A stretch of DNA of 5,376 nt from Bordetella parapertussis (GTDB lineage Bacteria > Pseudomonadota > Gammaproteobacteria > Burkholderiales > Burkholderiaceae_C), in contig CAMDJU010000192.1 in NCBI GenBank assembly GCA_945900695.1, positions 1 to 5,376 of the forward strand. Reading direction: 5' to 3'. This document shows positions 4,325-5,376 of this stretch, one piece after another. How positions within the stretch are numbered: the first letter of the stretch is position 1; every line of letters starts with the position of its first letter. The notes under the pieces were generated by a model. That model did no database searches and had not been told where the DNA came from. It saw only the letters and a program-made list of their open reading frames with translations. The translations under genes and the position numbers were made by a program.

Positions 4325-5376
4325 ATGGCCGTTGACGTCACACAATTGCAGGTGCATTACCGCGGGCGCGAGCTGGCGGCGGTGGCAGGCGTGAGCCTGC
4401 GCCTGGCCGCCGGCGAGATGGGCGTGCTGATTGGCCCCTCGGGTTGCGGCAAAACCACTTTATTGCGCGCCATTGCAGGGTTGGAGCCGGTGAGCGCCGG
4501 GTCCATCCGCATTGAGCAAGAAACCGTCAGCAGCGCCACGGTGCAAATCGCCCCAGAGCAGCGCCGCGTGGGCATGGTGTTTCAAGACTATGCCTTGTTC
4601 CCCCACATGGACGTGGCCACCAACGTGGGCTTTGGTTTGCATGGCTGGCCCAGCGCCCAGCGCCAAGCACGGGTGCAAGAAGTGTTGGCATTGGTCGGGC
4701 TGTCATCGTCGGCCCAGCGCTTGCCGCACCAGCTCAGTGGCGGCCAGCAGCAGCGGGTGGCCTTGGCGCGGGCCTTGGCGCCACAGCCGCAACTGTTGTT
4801 GCTTGATGAGCCGTTTTCCAACCTCGATGTGGACTTGCGCGAACGCTTGGCCCAAGAGGTGCGCGCCATCCTCAAAGAGGCGCAAACCACGGCCTTGTTT
4901 GTGACCCATGACCAAATGGAGGCGTTTGCCGTGGGCGACGTGATTGGTGTCATGTCCGAGGGCCGTTTGCACCAGTGGGGCGACGCTTACAGCCTGTACC
5001 ACCGCCCGGCCACCCGTTTTGTGGCCGAGTTCATTGGACACGGCGTGTTCACCCATGCCACGCTGCGCCAAGAGGGCAATCAGGTGGTGGTGCAAACCCC
5101 TTTGGGCGAGCTCACCGATGTGGCCGAGTTGCCCCTGCCCTGTGCCTTGGCCAGCGGCGAGTGCGATGTGTTGCTGCGCGCCGATGACATCGTGCACGAC
5201 GATGACGCGCCAGTGAAGGCCGAGATCATGCGCAAATCGTTTCGCGGCTCCGAGTTTTTATACACCCTGCGTTTGCACACCGGCGAGACGGTGCTGGCCC
5301 ATGTGCCCAGCCACCATGACCACAAAGTGGGCGAGTGGATTGGCATTCGCGCGCAGGTGGACCACGTGGTGACCTT
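4325..5376 (+). CDS. fbpC: Fe(3+)-type ABC transporter ATP-binding protein (FbpC-like), 3' end outside the window
   Basis: Cytoplasmic ATPase subunit that drives the importer. The reading frame is open from the ATG at 4325 to the right edge (350 codons plus two bases). Walker A GPSGCGKTT is at 37-45, with the Q-loop at VFQDYALFPH (Gln87). The signature LSGGQQQR is at 137-144 and Walker B LLLLDEP at 157-163. The D-loop SNLD is at 165-168 and the switch His is His195 in VTHDQ. FVAEFIGHGVF near 240 begins a C-terminal TOBE-like region typical of the FbpC/PotA/MalK branch. All catalytic motifs are intact. Known FbpC proteins are about 350 aa, so the stop should lie just beyond the window. The gene is divergent from the permease over a 59-bp shared promoter. 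No periplasmic binding protein (fbpA) is seen; it could lie to the right. PotA-like substrates remain possible. Confidence 0.92.
   Translation, partial: MAVDVTQLQVHYRGRELAAVAGVSLRLAAGEMGVLIGPSGCGKTTLLRAIAGLEPVSAGSIRIEQETVSSATVQIAPEQRRVGMVFQDYALFPHMDVATNVGFGLHGWPSAQRQARVQEVLALVGLSSSAQRLPHQLSGGQQQRVALARALAPQPQLLLLDEPFSNLDVDLRERLAQEVRAILKEAQTTALFVTHDQMEAFAVGDVIGVMSEGRLHQWGDAYSLYHRPATRFVAEFIGHGVFTHATLRQEGNQVVVQTPLGELTDVAELPLPCALASGECDVLLRADDIVHDDDAPVKAEIMRKSFRGSEFLYTLRLHTGETVLAHVPSHHDHKVGEWIGIRAQVDHVVT

Noticed and set aside
3393..4394. Plus-strand 333-codon open frame opposite the permease start and crossing into the ATPase gene
   Set aside because: Same His/Gln/Gly-rich shadow composition. It would also run over the divergent promoter.

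Overview
The window looks like chromosomal DNA of a betaproteobacterium, most likely Comamonadaceae in the broad sense (Limnohabitans/Rhodoferax-like). It is GC-rich, uses TTG often for leucine, and has TACAAT-type -10 boxes close to start codons. Its proteins (a type IA topoisomerase III, a SET-domain protein with a lysine-rich tail, a short biotin ligase, an Fbp-type ABC transporter) also fit that group. This assignment is inference from composition and protein style; no marker gene is present. No rRNA, tRNA, CRISPR array or insertion sequence is seen.

Layout. (1) 1-839, minus: the first 279 codons of topB (DNA topoisomerase III), running off the left edge. (2) 840-969: a divergent intergenic region. 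It holds a 17-bp palindrome, a TACAAT box and a 38-bp uninterrupted pyrimidine-purine alternating tract, a classic Z-DNA-type sequence. (3) 970-2604, plus: a tight three-gene run. A SET-domain lysine methyltransferase-like protein with a Lys/Arg tail is followed after 5 bp by a biotin protein ligase without a DNA-binding domain (birA). That overlaps by 8 bp a 70-residue membrane-anchored protein of unknown function. (4) 2634-4265, minus: a two-domain Fe(3+)-type ABC permease (fbpB-like), convergent with the run above and 29 bp from it. (5) 4266-4324: a short divergent promoter region built as a near-symmetric inverted repeat. (6) 4325 to the right edge, plus: the ATPase partner (fbpC-like), nearly complete but without a visible stop.

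How the genes work together. The permease and ATPase should form one inner-membrane importer, probably for ferric iron. They are transcribed divergently from one compact promoter rather than as the usual A-B-C operon, and no substrate-binding protein lies in the window. BirA would biotinylate acetyl-CoA carboxylase carrier protein and similar carriers. Its placement directly behind the SET gene suggests co-transcription, with no obvious shared pathway.

The most interesting part is the topB/SET divergent pair. A supercoil-relaxing enzyme and a eukaryote-like lysine methyltransferase with a histone-like tail face each other across a tract expected to respond to negative supercoiling. The SET protein has all visible catalytic and zinc-site residues but an unknown substrate.
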